Positions 20,807-29,649 of a DNA stretch of 64,000 nt are shown in pieces; the first letter of the stretch is position 1, and every line of letters starts with the position of its first letter. The notes under the pieces are model-generated. The model searched no databases. It was not told the DNA's origin and worked only from the letters and a program-made list of their open reading frames with translations. The stretch is from Sphaerisporangium album. Its GTDB lineage: Bacteria; Actinomycetota; Actinomycetes; Streptosporangiales; Streptosporangiaceae. The stretch lies in the NCBI RefSeq assembly GCF_003323745.1, contig NZ_QOIL01000005.1:415022-479021 (forward strand), given 5' to 3'. The translations under genes were made by a program, and so were the position numbers.

Positions 20807-20820
20807 GGTAAGCGCTTACC
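20807..20820. promoter_or_regulatory. GCGCT-centred palindrome, LacI-type operator candidate 2
   Basis: GGTAAGCGCTTACC, a perfect 14-bp palindrome in the same 730-bp gene-free region (20621-21350). The core matches candidates 1 and 3 but the arms differ, so it may serve a second LacI-type protein. Confidence 0.5.
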
Positions 20821-21020
20821 CAACGCCTGCCGGTCAGGTGGGGTGGCGCCTGTCAGAGAAGGGAACGGCGATGCTCACACCACCGGTGACGGCGGTGGAC
20901 GCTCACCTCCGTCGCAACGGCCGCCCAGGGGCGGGCGGCGGCGCGAGGACTGTGTGGTGCCATGGTTCTCCCTCGGTGGAGGACCGACGGGCGGCCGAGC
21001 CGCCGGGGCGGCTCGGCCAA

Positions 21021-21034
21021 GGAGAGCGCTCTAT
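21021..21034. promoter_or_regulatory. GCGCT-centred palindrome overlapping a possible promoter, operator candidate 3
   Basis: GGAGAGCGCTCTAT, with a 10-bp perfect core. Reading leftward it lies just after a possible -10 TAGCCT. Upstream of that is TTGACT at a slightly long 19-base distance. That placement would allow a repressor to block transcription of the FN3 gene. The rest of 20621-21350 shows no gene. Confidence 0.45.
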
Positions 21035-21350
21035 TTCGGGAGGCTACCACCGACATGGGGGCATGAGTCAAGGCTTGAAGAAAGTATCGAAGTAACTCCC
21101 GCGACATCACCCGGCGACCTCTCGCAAGGGGGAACCGGTCGATTTCCAGGGAGGGCCGGGAAGGGGGCGCGGCCTGGTGTGGGTGGCCCGGACTCCCCGC
21201 GAGAACACCGCGCCTCCAGAGGCCCCGGCCGCTGGTCACGCTCGACATCCGCGGGTGGTCCGGGGGAGGGCTTAGAACTCCCGCCTGGGTGTCATGGTTG
21301 TCGGACGGCCCGCGCGCCCCCGTGGCGCCGGCGCGGTCCGTGGAGGAGGG

Positions 21351-21917
21351 TCAGCCCAGTTCGGTGCGCACGTCCTGGCGCAGGACCTCGAAGTCGAGCC
21401 CGGCGTCGGCGAGGACGCGGGCGGCGAGGCCCTGCCCTTCGCGCATCAGGCCGAGGAGGATGTGGCCGTCGCTGATGTAGCCGTGCTTCAGGGACAGGGC
21501 CTCGCGCAGCGAGAGCTCCAGCACCTTCTTGGCCCGCGCCGTGAAGGGAATGTGCCCGCCGAAGCGCCAGGGGCGCTCGCGACGGGGGCGGGGGCCGCGG
21601 TCCAGGGCGCCGGGGCCGAAGGCCGCCTCGACCTTCTCGCGGACCGCGCCGAGGTCGATGCCGATCGTCTCCAGGGCCTTCGCGTCCAGCGCGTCCTGGC
21701 CCGTGCCGGCCAGCAGTCGCGCGATCATGTCGCCCGCCGCGTCATGGTCGAGCCCGTGCCGGACGAGGATCCGGCCGCCCACCGAGGAGGTCCGCCGGAG
21801 GAGGGCGAGCAGGAGGTGCTCGGTGCCGATGTAGTCGTGGCCGAAGGTCCGGGCCTCCTCCTGGGCCTGGACGACCGTCTGGCGGGCGTCCTCGTTGAAC
21901 CGCTCGAACATGCTCAT
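21351..21917 (-). CDS. Clp N-terminal-domain protein
   Basis: A 188-residue protein holding two Clp_N repeats and nothing else. Residues about 3-75 contain FNEDARQTVVQAQEEARTFG and YIGTEHLLLALL. Residues about 115-188 contain FTARAKKVLELSLREALSL and ISDGHILLGLM. These four-helix repeats bind substrates or adaptors in ClpC/ClpB, but the ATPase modules are missing, so it may act as a Clp adaptor, decoy or sensor. The ATG overlaps the stop of the HTH gene by four bases. Transcription should be governed by the two palindromes upstream of that gene. Confidence 0.85.
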   Translation of the reverse strand: MSMFERFNEDARQTVVQAQEEARTFGHDYIGTEHLLLALLRRTSSVGGRILVRHGLDHDAAGDMIARLLAGTGQDALDAKALETIGIDLGAVREKVEAAFGPGALDRGPRPRRERPWRFGGHIPFTARAKKVLELSLREALSLKHGYISDGHILLGLMREGQGLAARVLADAGLDFEVLRQDVRTELG

Positions 21918-22147
21918 TTCTCCCGTCTGAGTAGACCGCGGCCGCCCGCGTATTTCTTGTGAACCGCCTGCCTGCTCACGCCGAGCAGAACCGCGATCTC
22001 CTGCCAGGACCAGCCCTGTTCGCGGGCGTTGTCCACCTGGAGTGCCTCCAGACGCTCGACCAGCGTCCGCAGCGCCCGGACCGCGCGAAGGCCGACGGCG
22101 GGATCGCGGCTGCCGGCGTCGGAGGCCAGTTGTGCCGTATCGCTCAT
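21914..22147 (-). CDS. Small HTH regulator paired with Clp-N protein
   Basis: 77 residues from ATG 22145-22147 (MSDTAQ). The second half is a clear helix-turn-helix, WQEIAVLLGVSRQAVHKKYA, preceded by a helical stretch RALRTLVERLEALQVDNARE that may dimerise. It is coupled to the Clp-N gene by an ATGA overlap. This two-gene unit recurs in actinomycetes. The promoter region just upstream bears two GTCAA-N6-TTGAC boxes, so autorepression is likely. Confidence 0.8.
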   Translation of the reverse strand: MSDTAQLASDAGSRDPAVGLRAVRALRTLVERLEALQVDNAREQGWSWQEIAVLLGVSRQAVHKKYAGGRGLLRREK

Positions 22148-22151
22148 GCCT

Positions 22152-22194
22152 GTCAATATAGGTTGACACGGCGAGAGTGTCAACCATGGTTGAC
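22152..22194 (-). promoter_or_regulatory. Tandem GTCAA-N6-TTGAC operators of the HTH/Clp-N unit
   Basis: Box 1 is GTCAATATAGGTTGAC (22152-22167); box 2 is GTCAACCATGGTTGAC (22179-22194), a perfect palindrome. Centres are 27 bp apart. Box 1 begins five bases from the HTH start codon. They are probable binding sites of the HTH protein. Confidence 0.6.
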
Positions 22195-22427
22195 GCATGC
22201 CCGCCGGGCGACCGCCCTGCACGGCGCGGACACGGCCGGCCGCCCCCCGGAGGCGCCCGCAGCGCTGGTGGTGCCGGTCGTACGCGCCGACTTCGAGGCC
22301 CGCTGCGCGGACTGCCCGCGCCTGTGGCGGCCCGACCGCAGGCCGTTATGTCCTCCCTGGTGGGAGGCCGTGCGCGGCGGAAAATCGATTGCCGTCCCGC
22401 CCGCCCGGCTGCGAGCCTGGAAGGGCT

Positions 22428-24122
22428 ATGCGCTCCCTGCCCCACGCCGATCCCGGCGTTCCGGATGCCCGCGGCCCGATCCGATACCTCTGGTGGACGG
22501 CCCGCGGGCAGGCGACGCCTTTGCTCATCGGCATCGGGTACGCGGTGCTGTGGTGGCTCGCGCAGGCGCTCGTCCCCTTCGCGCTCGGCCGCGCCATCGA
22601 CAGCCTGATGGCGGGCGACAGCCAAGCGCTCGTCCGCTGGTCGGCCATCATGCTCGGCCTCGGTGTCACGACGGCCTTCGGCGGCGTGATGCGCCACCGC
22701 ATGGCCGTCTACAACTGGCTGTCCGCCGCCTACCGCACCGTGCAGGTCACCGCCCGCCAGGCCACCCGGCTCGGCGCGACGCTGCCGAAGCGGCTGTCCA
22801 CCGGCGAGGTCATCAGCGTGGGCAACTCCGACATCTCCCATATCGGCAACTCCATGGACATCCTGCTGCGCGGCACCGGCGCGCTGGTCGCCATCGTGGC
22901 GGTTACGGTGATCCTGCTCACCACCTCGCCGCAGCTCGGCCTGATCGTCCTGATCGGCGTCCCCCTGATGGCCCTGGCCGTCGTCCCGCTGCTGCGCCCG
23001 CTGCACCGCCGCCAGCACGCCCAGCGCGACCTGCAGGGCGACCTCGCCACCCGGGCCTCCGACATCGTCGCCGGCCTTCGCGTGCTGCGCGGCATCGGCG
23101 GAGAGCAGGTGTTCGCCGACCGCTACCGCGAGGAGTCCCAGCGCGTCCGGGGCGCGGGCGTGCGCGTGGCCTCCGTGGACGCCACCCTGGAGGGCGCGCA
23201 GCTCCTGCTGCCCGGCCTGCTCATCGCCTTCGTCACCTGGCGCGGCGCCCACCTCGCCCTGGAGCACGCGATCTCGCCCGGCGCGCTGGTCTCCTTCTAC
23301 GCGTACGCGCTGTTCCTGGTCGGCCCGCTGCGCACGCTCACCGAGATGGCCGACAAGCTCACCAAGGGCCACGTCGCGGCGCGCAGGGTGGTCCGCATCC
23401 TGTCCCTGGACCCCGAGGTCAGCGGCAGCGGCACGGCCCCCGGCGCGCCGGGAGGCGACCTCGCCGACGCCGCGTCGGGCGTCACCGTGCGGCGGGGCAC
23501 GTTCACGGCGCTGGCGAGCGCGGTGCCCGAGGACGCCATCGCGGTCGCCGACCGCCTGGGCCTGTACGTGCCCTCCGCCGACGTCAGCTTCGGCGGCGTG
23601 CCGCTGGCCGACCTGCCGCTGGAGGAGGCGCGGCGGCGGGTCCTCGTCGCCGACAACGCCGCCCGGCTGTTCAGCGGGCGGCTGCGCGACCAGCTCGACG
23701 TCACCGGCACGGCCTCCGACGACGACCTGCGGCGGGCGCTGCGGGCCGCCTGCGCCGAGGACATCGTCGAGGCGCTGCCGGAGGGCCTGGACGCGCACGT
23801 CGCCGAGGCCGGCCGCGAGTTCTCCGGCGGCCAGCAGCAGCGTCTTCGGCTCACCCGGGCGCTGGTCGCCGATCCGGAGGTGCTGATCCTCGTCGAGCCC
23901 ACCAGCGCCGTGGACGCCCACACCGAGGCACGCGTCGCCGAGCGGCTCGGCGAGGCGCGGAAGGGCCGGACGACGCTGGTGTGCACCACCAGCCCGCTCA
24001 TGCTCGACCGGGCCGACCACGTGATCTTCATGGAGGACGGAGTGACGCGCGCCGAGGGGGGACACCGCGCCCTGCTCGCCACCCGCCCCGACTACGCCCG
24101 AACCGTGACCCGGTCCGAGTGA
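22428..24122 (+). CDS. ABC exporter half-transporter with degenerate ATPase site
   Basis: 564 residues from ATG 22428 (MRSLPHADPG). A six-helix exporter membrane domain spans about residues 20-310. The ATPase domain (about 335-560) is abnormal: no GxxGxGKS Walker A is present, its place being taken by FTALASAVPEDAIAVADRLG. Walker B reads VLILVEPTSAVD, with Val where the catalytic-site Asp normally lies. The signature FSGGQQQRLRLTRAL is intact. It therefore can supply a signature motif but probably cannot bind ATP normally itself. The partner gene 97 bp downstream has the complementary defects, indicating an obligate heterodimer. Substrate unknown. The 280 bp before this gene contain only the HTH operators and no gene. 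Confidence 0.85.
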   Translation: MRSLPHADPGVPDARGPIRYLWWTARGQATPLLIGIGYAVLWWLAQALVPFALGRAIDSLMAGDSQALVRWSAIMLGLGVTTAFGGVMRHRMAVYNWLSAAYRTVQVTARQATRLGATLPKRLSTGEVISVGNSDISHIGNSMDILLRGTGALVAIVAVTVILLTTSPQLGLIVLIGVPLMALAVVPLLRPLHRRQHAQRDLQGDLATRASDIVAGLRVLRGIGGEQVFADRYREESQRVRGAGVRVASVDATLEGAQLLLPGLLIAFVTWRGAHLALEHAISPGALVSFYAYALFLVGPLRTLTEMADKLTKGHVAARRVVRILSLDPEVSGSGTAPGAPGGDLADAASGVTVRRGTFTALASAVPEDAIAVADRLGLYVPSADVSFGGVPLADLPLEEARRRVLVADNAARLFSGRLRDQLDVTGTASDDDLRRALRAACAEDIVEALPEGLDAHVAEAGREFSGGQQQRLRLTRALVADPEVLILVEPTSAVDAHTEARVAERLGEARKGRTTLVCTTSPLMLDRADHVIFMEDGVTRAEGGHRALLATRPDYARTVTRSE

Positions 24123-24219
24123 TGACCTCCAGCGCTCGCCCCACCCGTTCGGGGCGCCGACTCACAGGCGCCCCGAACCCGCCGCGCCGGAGGCGCGGCC
24201 ATAGGCACAGAGGAACGGC

Positions 24220-25977
24220 ATGAGCACCGACCGCAGTAAACGTATCCTGCCGGTCGCCGACCGGCGGCAGGTGCGCGCGTACGCCCAGCGGCTGGCGCTG
24301 AAGTACCCCCGGCAGCTCTCTCTGGCCCTCGGCCTGCACGGGCTGGCCGCCGCCACCGGCCTCGTCGCGCCTCGCATGCTCGGCGAGCTGGTAGAGCACG
24401 TGCGCGCCGGCACGGGCGTCTCCGTCGACACCGTCGCCCTGACCATCGCCGCCTTCATCGTCGCGCAGGCCGTGCTGATCCGCTCGGCGGTGTACGCCTC
24501 GGCCAAGCTCGGCGAGAAGGTGCTGGCCGAGCTGCGGGAGGACTTCGTCGACCGCGTCCTCGCCCTGCCGCTCTCGACCGTCGAGCGCGCCGGGTCCGGC
24601 GACCTGGTCACCCGCACCTCGCGCGACGTCGACGCCCTGTCGCGCACCGTGCGGCACGCCGTCCCCGAGACGCTGATCGCCGTGGTCGCGGGGGCCTTCG
24701 TGCTCGGCGCGCTGGCCCTGACCGGCCCGTTGCTGCTGCTTCCCTCGCTCATCGCCGTCCCGCTGCTGTGGGTGTCCACGCGGTGGTACCTGAAGCGGGC
24801 CAGGGACGGCTACCTGCGGGAGAACGCCGCCTACGCCGAGATGACCGAGGGCCTGGCCGAGACCGTCGAGGGCGCGCGGACCGTCGAGGCGTTCGGCCTG
24901 CAACGCCGCCGCCACGCGCGCACCGACGGCGACATCGCGCGGTCGTGGGCGGCCGAGCGGTACACCCTGCGCCTGCGCACCGTGTGGTTCCCGGCGGTCG
25001 AGATGGGCTACGTCATCCCGGTCGTCGCGACGGTCCTGATCGGCGGCCTGTTCTACATCAACGGCCTGGTAGGGCTGGCCCAGGTCGCCACGGCCACCCT
25101 GTACGCCCAGCAGCTCGTCGACCCGCTCGACCGGCTGCTGTCCTGGGTGGACGAGCTGCAGGTCGGCGCCGCGTCGATGGCCCGGCTGCTCGGCGTGGCC
25201 AACGTCCCCGACGACCGCAGCGCGGGCACCGAGCGTCCCGAGGGCGAGGAGATGGTCGCCGACGGTGTCCGCTACGCCTACCGCGAGGGCCACGACGTCC
25301 TGCACGGCGTCTCGCTGCGGGTCGCGCCGGGCGAGCGGCTGGCGATGGTCGGCCCGTCGGGCGCGGGAAAGTCGACGCTCGGCCGGCTGCTCGCGGGCAT
25401 CCACGGCCCGCGCACCGGCGCGGTGACCGTCGGCGGCGTCCCACTCGTCGAGCTGCCGCTGGACGAGCTGCGCGGGCACGTCGCGCTCGTCACCCAGGAG
25501 CACCACGTCTTCCGGGGCACGCTGCGCGACAACGTGCTGATCGGCCGTCCCGACGCCGGCGACAGCGAGGTCAAGGAGGCGCTCGCGGCCGTCGACGCCT
25601 GGGAGTGGGTGGAGGCGCTGCCCGGCGGCCTGGACACGACGGTCGGCTCGGGCGGGCTGGCCGTCTCGCCCGCGCAGGCCCAGCAGGTCGCCCTGGCCAG
25701 GCTCGTGCTCGCCGACCCGCACACGCTGGTGCTGGACGAGGCCACCTCGCTGATCGACCCGCGCGCCGCGCGCCACCTGGAGCGGTCGCTCGCGGCCGTG
25801 CTGGACGGGCGCACGGTGATCGCCATCGCCCATCGGCTCTACACCGCGCACGACGCCGACCGGGTGGCCGTCGTCGAGGACGGGCGGATCAGCGAGCTGG
25901 GCGCGCACGACGAGCTGGTCGCCGCGGGCGGGGCCTACGCCGCGCTGTGGGACAGCTGGCACGGCACCCCGCGCTAG
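24220..25977 (+). CDS. ABC exporter half-transporter, ATP-binding partner
   Basis: A 585-residue fused membrane/ATPase half-transporter. Six helices are within about residues 25-310. The ATPase domain (about 335-580) has an intact Walker A GPSGAGKSTL, Q-loop TQEHHVF, Walker B TLVLDEATSLID and switch His in AIAHRL. The ABC signature is altered to VSPAQAQQVALARL instead of LSGGQ. Paired with the upstream protein it would form one competent composite site: its own Walker motifs plus the partner's SGGQ. Exporters of this heterodimeric type move peptides, drugs or lipids. The genes likely form one operon. Confidence 0.9.
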   Translation: MSTDRSKRILPVADRRQVRAYAQRLALKYPRQLSLALGLHGLAAATGLVAPRMLGELVEHVRAGTGVSVDTVALTIAAFIVAQAVLIRSAVYASAKLGEKVLAELREDFVDRVLALPLSTVERAGSGDLVTRTSRDVDALSRTVRHAVPETLIAVVAGAFVLGALALTGPLLLLPSLIAVPLLWVSTRWYLKRARDGYLRENAAYAEMTEGLAETVEGARTVEAFGLQRRRHARTDGDIARSWAAERYTLRLRTVWFPAVEMGYVIPVVATVLIGGLFYINGLVGLAQVATATLYAQQLVDPLDRLLSWVDELQVGAASMARLLGVANVPDDRSAGTERPEGEEMVADGVRYAYREGHDVLHGVSLRVAPGERLAMVGPSGAGKSTLGRLLAGIHGPRTGAVTVGGVPLVELPLDELRGHVALVTQEHHVFRGTLRDNVLIGRPDAGDSEVKEALAAVDAWEWVEALPGGLDTTVGSGGLAVSPAQAQQVALARLVLADPHTLVLDEATSLIDPRAARHLERSLAAVLDGRTVIAIAHRLYTAHDADRVAVVEDGRISELGAHDELVAAGGAYAALWDSWHGTPR

Positions 25978-26023
25978 AGCCGACCAGACAAGCGGGCACG
26001 GCACCTCACGCCAGAAGCCGACC

Positions 26024-26055
26024 GGCGTGCGGCGCCGGCCCCGGCGCCGCACGCC
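26024..26055. terminator. Hairpin between convergent ABC and S9 peptidase genes
   Basis: GGCGTGCGGCGCCGG faces CCGGCGCCGCACGCC, a perfect 15-bp stem with almost no loop; the innermost pairs probably open. It lies between two convergent stops and should work for both. Confidence 0.65.
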
Positions 26056-26060
26056 ACGAC

Positions 26061-28124
26061 TCAGGCGTCCAGCGACCTGCGCAGGAACTCGACCTGGAGC
26101 AGCAGCAGGTTCTCGGCGACGACCTCCTGAGGCGTCATGTGGGTGACCCCCGACAGGGGCAGGACGGTGTGCGGCCGGCCCGCCGCGACCAGGGCCGAGG
26201 ACAGGCGCAGCGTGTGCGCGGCCACCACGTTGTCATCGGCGAGGCCGTGGATCAGCAGCAGCGGGCGCTCCAGCTTCTCGGCGTCGGCCATCAGCGAGGA
26301 CCGGTCGTAGACCTCGGGGCGCTCGTCGGGGTGGCCGAGGTAACGCTCGGTGTACCCGGTGTCGTAGAGCCGCCAGTCGGTGACCGGCGCCCCGGCGATG
26401 GCGGCGTGGAACACGTCGGGCCTGCGCAGGACGGCGAGGGCCGCGAGGAACCCGCCGAACGACCAGCCCTTGACGGCCACGCGCGACAGGTCGATGTCGT
26501 CGGGGTGGAGCTGCGCGACGGCCCGCAGCGCGTCGACCTGGTCGTCCAGGACGGGGGTCGCCAGGTCGTGCAGCACCTCGCGCTCGAAGGCGGGACCGCG
26601 CCCCGGGGTGCCCCGGCCGTCGGCGATGATCACCGCGAACCCCTGGTCGGCGAACCACTGGGGCTCCAGGTAGGCGCGGGCGGCCGACAGCACGCGCTGC
26701 GCGTGCGGACCGCCGTAGGGGTCCATGAGGACGGGCAGGCGGCGCGAGCCGGGCACGTGGCCGGTCGGGAAGAGCACGGCCGTGCGCAGGTCGCGCTCGC
26801 CCGCGCGGATCAGCGACACCCGGGGCTCCAGCTTGGGGCGTTCGGCGACGGAGGCGACGAAGAGGCGCCGGTCGCCGGACGTGACCCGCACGGTGGTGCC
26901 CGGCGCGGCGAGGGTCTGGCTCGCGACCAGCAGGGCGCCGCCGGAGAGCAGGCCGGTGTGGACGCCGGGCTCGTCGGTCAGCGGGGAGATCACCCCGGCC
27001 GACCACGTCCACAGGTGGACCTCGGTGGGCTCGGCGCTCGCCCGGAACAGCACGGTGTCGCCGTCCAGGCCGATCACGTCGCGGACCTGCAACGACGGCG
27101 GGGTGACCGGCTCGCCGCCGATGAACAGGCGACGGCCGCCTTCCGCGTCGGCCGTCCAGACCAGCGTGCCGTCGGACAGGCGCGCCGGAACGCCGGTCAC
27201 GACGTCCACCCACGCGTCGTCGGAGTCCTCGCGCAGCAGGGTCTTCGCGCCCGTCCCGGCGTCGACGGAGAACACCCGCAGGGTCTTCTGGTCGCGGGGC
27301 ATGGTGACGATCATCGGGCCGTGCCGGTCCCAGCTCGCGGTCACCAGGTACTCGTCCTCGAACGGGACCTCCACCCGTGAGCCGTCCAGCCCGAGGATCA
27401 CCAGCTCGACCACGGCGTTGGCCGTGCCGGCGGCGGGATAGCCCACAGGGACGGGCGGGCGGGACGGGTTGGCGGGGTCGGCGATGTGCCACCGCTGCAC
27501 GGGCGAGTCGTCGGCCCGCTCGGCGAGCAGCGCGGTGCCGTCCGGAGACCACCAGTGGCCGCGCATCCGGTCGAGCTCTTCGGCGGCGATGAACTCGGCC
27601 AGGCCGTACGTCACCCCGTCGGCCTCGGGGGTGGCGAGCGCGCGGTCGTCACCGGTGGCGACGTCGCGCACGCGCAGCGCGCCGCCGCTGACGTACGCCA
27701 CGTGGGCGCCGTCGGGGGAGAGGCGCGGGTCGATCACCGCGCCCTCGGTGTCGAGCCGGCGCACCGCGCCCGAGGCCAGATCGGCGAGGTAGAGGCCCCC
27801 GGAGAGCGCGAAGACGGCGGAGGAGAGGGCGGAGTCGGTGGCGTACGCGACCACGCCGCCGGCCTGCTCACGGGCGCGCTCGCGTCGGGCGCGCTCCTCG
27901 GCGGGGAGGTCTTCGTCCGCCGCGCCGAGATCGGCCGGATCGACCACCAGGCGCTCGGCGCCCGAGGAGATGTCGAGCTCCCACAGGCACGTCACCGGAT
28001 CGGTGCCGGAGCGGCTGCGCAGGAAGACGACGCGGCCACCGTCGGGCGCGATCGTGAAGCCCCGGGGAACACCCAGGCTGAACCGGCGGGTCCTCGCGTA
28101 AAGGCGCGGGAAGCTCTCACTCAT
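26061..28124 (-). CDS. S9-family prolyl oligopeptidase/dipeptidyl peptidase
   Basis: About 687 residues from ATG 28122-28124 (MSESFPRLYARTRRF); an ATG three codons earlier is possible. No signal peptide, so cytoplasmic. The N-terminal two thirds are a beta-propeller of the DPP-IV type (repeats such as IAPDGGRVVFLRSRSG, LSPDGAHVAYVSGG and WSPDGTALLAERAD). The C-terminal alpha/beta hydrolase has YGGPHAQRVL, the nucleophile in KGWSFGGFLA, the acid in IHGLADDNVV and the His in SGVTHMTPQE. It cleaves short peptides, typically after Pro or Ala. It is divergent from mshB with a 70-bp shared promoter gap. Confidence 0.9.
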   Translation of the reverse strand: MSESFPRLYARTRRFSLGVPRGFTIAPDGGRVVFLRSRSGTDPVTCLWELDISSGAERLVVDPADLGAADEDLPAEERARRERAREQAGGVVAYATDSALSSAVFALSGGLYLADLASGAVRRLDTEGAVIDPRLSPDGAHVAYVSGGALRVRDVATGDDRALATPEADGVTYGLAEFIAAEELDRMRGHWWSPDGTALLAERADDSPVQRWHIADPANPSRPPVPVGYPAAGTANAVVELVILGLDGSRVEVPFEDEYLVTASWDRHGPMIVTMPRDQKTLRVFSVDAGTGAKTLLREDSDDAWVDVVTGVPARLSDGTLVWTADAEGGRRLFIGGEPVTPPSLQVRDVIGLDGDTVLFRASAEPTEVHLWTWSAGVISPLTDEPGVHTGLLSGGALLVASQTLAAPGTTVRVTSGDRRLFVASVAERPKLEPRVSLIRAGERDLRTAVLFPTGHVPGSRRLPVLMDPYGGPHAQRVLSAARAYLEPQWFADQGFAVIIADGRGTPGRGPAFEREVLHDLATPVLDDQVDALRAVAQLHPDDIDLSRVAVKGWSFGGFLAALAVLRRPDVFHAAIAGAPVTDWRLYDTGYTERYLGHPDERPEVYDRSSLMADAEKLERPLLLIHGLADDNVVAAHTLRLSSALVAAGRPHTVLPLSGVTHMTPQEVVAENLLLLQVEFLRRSLDA

Positions 28125-28194
28125 GCCCTTCATCCTGCCAGGCGGTGCGGAAACCGAGATGACCCGCGCTTTGACCTGTGGATAACCTCGGGAC

Positions 28195-29103
28195 ATGACC
28201 GATCGTCGTTTGATGTTGGTACACGCGCACCCCGACGATGAGAGCAGTGGCACGGGGGCCACGATGGCTAAATATGCGGCCGAAGGGGCCAGGGTCACGC
28301 TCGTGACCTGCACTTTGGGAGAAGAAGGCGAGATCGTGGTGCCCGACCTGGCCCACCTCGCCTCCGATCAGGAGGACCGGCTCGGCGAGCACCGCATCGG
28401 CGAGCTGGAGGCCGCCTGCAAGGCGCTCGGCGTCGAAGACCACCGCTTCCTCGGCGGCCCCGGGCGCTGGCGCGACTCGGGCATGATGGACACGCCCACG
28501 AACGAGAACCCCCGGTGCTTCTGGCGCGCCGACCTGGACGAGGCCGCCGGCGAGCTTGTCAAGATCATCCGTGAGGTCCGTCCCCAGGTGCTGGTCACCT
28601 ACGACGACAACGGCTTCTACGGCCACCCCGACCACATCCAGGCGTACCGGGTCGCCTGGCGGGCCTTCGAGCTCGCGGCCGACCCCTCCCACGGCGACGG
28701 CGAGCCCTGGAAGATCGCGAAGTTCTACTTCACCACCATGCCGAAGTCGTCGATGCGGCGCCTCGCCGAGGCCATGCGCGACACCGACTTCGACTTCTTC
28801 ACCGAGGAGAACATCGACGAGCTGCCGTTCGGCGCCCCCGACGAGGTGATCACGACCGAGATCGACGCCCGTGCCCACGCGGGGGCCAAGCTGGACGCCC
28901 TGCGCGCCCACCGCTCGCAGGTCGACCTCGGCGACCCGTGGTTCAAGATCTCCGAGAGCATGGGCCAGGAGTCGATGGGCGTCGAGTACTACATCCTCGC
29001 GGCGGGGGAGCGCGGGCCGGCCGGGCGCGGGATCCCCAAGGAGGACGGGGGACTCGACGCGACCCACGACCGCGAGGACGATCTCTTCGCGGGCATCGGC
29101 TAG
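28195..29103 (+). CDS. mshB: Mycothiol biosynthesis deacetylase
   Basis: A 302-residue zinc deacetylase of the LmbE/PIG-L fold. The metal motif AHPDDES lies at about residues 11-17 and the second metal His in [10 protein letters not shown] at about 142-151. [17 protein letters not shown] and [15 protein letters not shown] are characteristic of MshB rather than Mca. MshB removes acetyl from GlcNAc-inositol in mycothiol synthesis, the actinobacterial replacement for glutathione. The following small membrane-protein gene is a common neighbour of mshB in actinomycetes. Confidence 0.9.
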   Translation: MTDRRLMLVHAHPDDESSGTGATMAKYAAEGARVTLVTCTLGEEGEIVVPDLAHLASDQEDRLGEHRIGELEAACKALGVEDHRFLGGPGRWRDSGMMDTPTNENPRCFWRADLDEAAGELVKIIREVRPQVLVTYDDNGFYGHPDHIQAYRVAWRAFELAADPSHGDGEPWKIAKFYFTTMPKSSMRRLAEAMRDTDFDFFTEENIDELPFGAPDEVITTEIDARAHAGAKLDALRAHRSQVDLGDPWFKISESMGQESMGVEYYILAAGERGPAGRGIPKEDGGLDATHDREDDLFAGIG

Positions 29104-29114
29104 CCTTGCCAACC

Positions 29115-29585
29115 ATGGAGGAAGAGCAGGTCGAGGCGGGGACGCGGCCCGCGAGCGGGGCGCTGTCCGGGCTCGTGACGGGCGTCGTCTACGGCCTGCT
29201 CTTCGTGTTCGGCGTCGTCTACGGGGTGGTGGCCGGCCTGGAGCACTCCTGGCCGCTCGGCGACGTGGTGGCGCCCATCCCGATCGTCCTGGCCCTGGCG
29301 CTCTTCGGCCTGTTGTACGGCGCCGGGCGGCTCATGAGCTCCAAGCTGGGCGCCTTCGTGCCCGGCATGGGGTGGATGTTCGCCGCCCTGGTGTTCTCGA
29401 TGAAGCGACCCGAGGGCGATCTGGTCATCGCGGCGAACGCCCCCGGCTACTACTACCTCGTGTCCGGGGCCGTGGCGCTGGTGACGGCCGTCCTTCTCAT
29501 CCCCTCGTCGGGGTCGTGGCTGCTGCGTCAGGGTCCGTATGGCAAGGCCGGGCACGTAAATGTTTCGGGTGGAATGTCCGCATAG
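29115..29585 (+). CDS. DUF6113-like four-helix membrane protein
   Basis: 156 residues from ATG 29115, 11 bp after mshB. Four hydrophobic helices (about residues 20-42, 52-72, 82-97 and 118-135, for example LVTGVVYGLLFVFGVVYGVV and IVLALALFGLLYGAG). The motif FSMKRPEGDLVI sits in a loop, as in the DUF6113 proteins that follow mshB in other actinomycetes. No function is known. Co-transcription with mshB is likely. Confidence 0.75.
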   Translation: MEEEQVEAGTRPASGALSGLVTGVVYGLLFVFGVVYGVVAGLEHSWPLGDVVAPIPIVLALALFGLLYGAGRLMSSKLGAFVPGMGWMFAALVFSMKRPEGDLVIAANAPGYYYLVSGAVALVTAVLLIPSSGSWLLRQGPYGKAGHVNVSGGMSA

Positions 29586-29649
29586 ATAGTGGGACGTCCC
29601 CTCGCCCGCCGGGGTACCGCCCGCCGCGACCCCGGGTGACAATCGAGAC

